This document shows, one piece after another, positions 9,151 through 10,566 of a stretch of 10,566 bases of DNA. The notes beneath the pieces are model-generated. The model saw nothing but the letters and a program-made list of their open reading frames with translations, did no database searches and was not told the DNA's origin. The stretch is taken from NCBI GenBank assembly GCA_964504285.1, contig CAZDDZ010000087.1:1-10566 (forward strand). The letters run 5' to 3'. The position numbers and the translations under genes are program-made. Numbering within the stretch: the stretch's first letter is position 1; each line of letters begins with the position of its first letter. This stretch comes from Pseudoflavonifractor sp964504285. GTDB lineage: Bacteria; Bacillota; Clostridia; Oscillospirales; Oscillospiraceae.

Positions 9151-9187
9151 AAAAAAACCGCCCCTAACATCTACATGTTAGGGGCGG
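9151..9187 (-). terminator. T-box-controlled terminator in the alaS leader
   Basis: CCGCCCCTAACAT pairs perfectly with ATGTTAGGGGCGG around the loop GTAG (13 bp, 9158-9187), followed by seven T residues (9151-9157). The 5' arm also contains the bases that pair in the competing antiterminator (CTCCGCCCCTAA with TTAGGG and GTGGAG), so the two structures are mutually exclusive. It is also the first terminator met by any transcript coming from the acyltransferase gene. Confidence 0.93.
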
Positions 9188-9380
9188 AGTATACGCTCCA
9201 CGGTACCACCCTAATCTATCCCGCCAGGCGGAATATCTCAGACATCCGTAACGGGGATGACGCGTCCCATTCTTCATGGGCGGCTCGGAAGTGGCGCGGA
9301 TACCCGTTTCGCCGAGGGCTCTCACTGTCCCCTCTCGCTCGGTGCGGCGTGTTATCCTTAGCTTCGTTATAGCCTTTGAC
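9151..9380 (-). promoter_or_regulatory. tRNA-Ala T-box riboswitch upstream of alaS
   Basis: The minus strand holds the conserved T-box sequence AGGGTGGTACCG (9201-9212). Its TGGT can pair with the ACCA end of uncharged tRNA-Ala, whose discriminator base is A. Stem I spans about 9282-9374: a GGCT/AGCC base, GA-containing strands fitting a kink-turn, GAAG/CTTC, an internal loop, GGATA/TATCC, then the distal arm. The loop strand GCGCCA (9292-9297) contains the likely specifier GCC (Ala) at 9293-9295, followed by a purine. A CCCAT/ATGGG hairpin lies at 9266-9280 and a stem III-like hairpin at 9217-9235. Antiterminator and terminator follow. Low charging of tRNA-Ala should favour read-through into alaS. 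The folding was done by eye; the specifier could in principle be the overlapping GCG, also Ala. Confidence 0.95.
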
Positions 9381-9384
9381 CGTG

Positions 9385-10497
9385 CTATTGTACCACATTA
9401 TCTTGATTTGTCAATGGTTTCAGGGCAAACAGATTGCTCTCTCTGCACGCCACGTCAAATTTTTGCCCTGTAACCAAATAGCACAGAGGCTTAATGCTGG
9501 CCACCAGCATTACCCCGGCCACACTCAGCAGCACAGCCAGCCCCCAGGAAAGCAGCAAGGTTCCAATGCCCGTTATGGGAAATAGCCAGCCTACTACCCG
9601 AATGGCAAAGGGGTGGGCCAGATAGACCCCAAAGGAGCATCCTGCCAGCAGGGTGAGTACTCTGCCGCTCTGCCGGTGTTCCATATAGCTGCGCGCCAGC
9701 AGAAAAAGGCAAGCTGCCAACACCATAACAAAAAGAGCCCGGTAGCTGATAAACTGCTCGCCGTAAACCCCCACCTTGTCCATAAAATACCAGGTGCCCA
9801 GCGCAATAATCGCCCAGTCGGCCAGCGCCACCGTCCACAGAAGTTTCCGGGACGGAATCCGCTCCAGCCGGGCAAAAAAGGCACCCAGCATGAAGTAGCC
9901 CAGATAGCCCTCCAGCAGGCCCACACTCAGTGTGGCGTTGGGAATAAACGGGGTTTTCCAGGGCTCGGGTATCAGAAAGGCAACGGTCTGCATTCCCATG
10001 GTCAGAATAACCCAGAGCCCGATCATATAGCGCCAGTGGATGGGCTCAAAATGGTCCACCATGCGCTTAAGCAGGGGTGATAGCAGATACATGGGGATGA
10101 GTGCGTAAAGAAACCAGTATGCGACCAAAACCGTGGTATTGGGCAGGTGAAGCAACTGCTCCAGCGCCGCCGCCGCGCCCTGGCTGTACCATGTGTACCC
10201 AATCACCACCCCGGACCAAAAGAGACCGGGCAGCAGCACTCGGGGCACGCGGTGCTTCAGGACAAAGAGCGGCTGGTCCGTGCGCTTGCTGCCCAATAGC
10301 AGCGCCCCGGAGAGCATAAAAAAGATGGGCACCGCCGATACAAAAACAGCGGCGAGTAAATTGGAAACGTGCCATAGTGCGGGGTTTGAGAAATCACGCA
10401 ACGCCCCCGCCGCGGTATGAAGAAACACCACTGCCGCCATGGACACCACCCGCAAAAGGTCATAGTCACAGCGACGGGTGGGGGATGTATTGTTCAT
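9385..10497 (-). CDS. Acyltransferase-3 family integral membrane protein
   Basis: This 370-aa polytopic membrane protein belongs to the acyltransferase-3 family (OafA/WecH/NolL type), whose members move O-acetyl or similar groups onto surface polysaccharides, peptidoglycan or secreted sugars. The N-terminus has the family signature YDLLRVVSMAAVVFLHT with the conserved His27. A membrane segment ending FFMLSGALLL follows, corresponding to the family's 'FFxxSGFLL' pattern. About ten hydrophobic segments cover the protein, and no C-terminal SGNH domain is present. The start is supported by AAGGAGG 7 nt upstream. No promoter is visible in the 69 nt upstream, so it may belong to an operon entering from the right. 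Its stop codon overlaps the alaS -10 box. The substrate cannot be read from the sequence; a membrane glycosyltransferase-like gene about 3.5 kb away is suggestive only. Confidence 0.92.
   Translation of the reverse strand: MNNTSPTRRCDYDLLRVVSMAAVVFLHTAAGALRDFSNPALWHVSNLLAAVFVSAVPIFFMLSGALLLGSKRTDQPLFVLKHRVPRVLLPGLFWSGVVIGYTWYSQGAAAALEQLLHLPNTTVLVAYWFLYALIPMYLLSPLLKRMVDHFEPIHWRYMIGLWVILTMGMQTVAFLIPEPWKTPFIPNATLSVGLLEGYLGYFMLGAFFARLERIPSRKLLWTVALADWAIIALGTWYFMDKVGVYGEQFISYRALFVMVLAACLFLLARSYMEHRQSGRVLTLLAGCSFGVYLAHPFAIRVVGWLFPITGIGTLLLSWGLAVLLSVAGVMLVASIKPLCYLVTGQKFDVACRESNLFALKPLTNQDNVVQ
9387..9414 (-). promoter_or_regulatory. alaS promoter inside the end of the acyltransferase gene
   Basis: TTGACA (9409-9414, perfect consensus) and TACAAT (9387-9392) are 16 nt apart, and TGG before the -10 box gives an extended -10 element. 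Transcription would begin near 9380, a few bases before T-box stem I. The whole promoter lies within the last ten codons of the acyltransferase gene: TTGACA encodes Leu-Thr, and the final T of the -10 box is the first base of the TAG stop. Confidence 0.85.
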
Positions 10498-10509
10498 AAA
10501 GGTACCTCC

Positions 10510-10566
10510 TTAGCCTGACCAGTGTAATCCGAACCCGCCCCAGAGCGTGATTTCCCGCATCTGGGC
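10510..10566 (-). CDS. Possible C-terminal end of an upstream gene (partial)
   Basis: The 57 bases at the right edge can be read as 18 codons followed by TAA, with the stop overlapping the acyltransferase ribosome binding site. The readable end is REITLWGGFGLHWSG. This frame has the most G/C-rich third positions of the three minus-strand frames, as in the neighbouring genes. However, all three frames are open here; another ends in an ATGA overlap with the acyltransferase start. The assignment is therefore weak and no function can be given. Confidence 0.3.
   Translation of the reverse strand, partial: AQMREITLWGGFGLHWSG

Overview
The window is ordinary-looking chromosome from a GC-rich member of the Bacillota, most likely a gut Oscillospiraceae/Ruminococcaceae-type clostridium. 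The evidence is a high-GC coding sequence with strong AAGGAGG-type ribosome binding sites, an alaS gene under a tRNA-Ala T-box riboswitch, clostridial-type alanyl-tRNA synthetase motifs, and the Bacillota gene pair comEC-holA. The placement is an inference from these traits, without any database search. Every gene I can support lies on the minus strand, so transcription runs from high to low coordinates.

In transcription order: (1) 10510-10566 may hold the last codons of an upstream gene cut by the window edge. (2) 9385-10497 encodes a membrane acyltransferase of the acyltransferase-3 family. (3) Its last codons contain the complete alaS promoter. A T-box leader of about 230 nt follows (Ala specifier GCC, T-box sequence with UGGU, antiterminator, 13-bp terminator). 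(4) alaS (6441-9083) encodes full-length alanyl-tRNA synthetase. (5) The alaS-hinT gap holds five unrelated hairpins in close tandem; the last has a U-rich tail and serves as terminator. (6) A promoter at 6238-6265 drives hinT (HIT-family nucleotide hydrolase) and, 7 nt further on, a large polytopic membrane protein that looks like a GT-C glycosyltransferase. (7) A third promoter at 3722-3750 has its -35 box inside a 9-bp inverted repeat. It drives a three-gene unit with overlapping reading frames: a small XRE-type DNA-binding protein, comEC (DNA-uptake channel) and holA (DNA polymerase III delta subunit). (8) The left end holds a perfect 32-bp palindrome just after holA.

Functionally this is mostly housekeeping: aminoacylation, clamp loading and nucleotide housekeeping, mixed with envelope-modification genes and the DNA-uptake channel. 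No mobile element, CRISPR array, tRNA or rRNA is visible, and I find no convincing new multi-gene system. The points most worth a second look are: the putative operator over the promoter of the XRE-comEC-holA unit; the tandem hairpin array after alaS; the alaS promoter embedded in the acyltransferase stop region, which makes the T-box terminator the only visible terminator for the acyltransferase message; and the unclassified membrane protein next to hinT.
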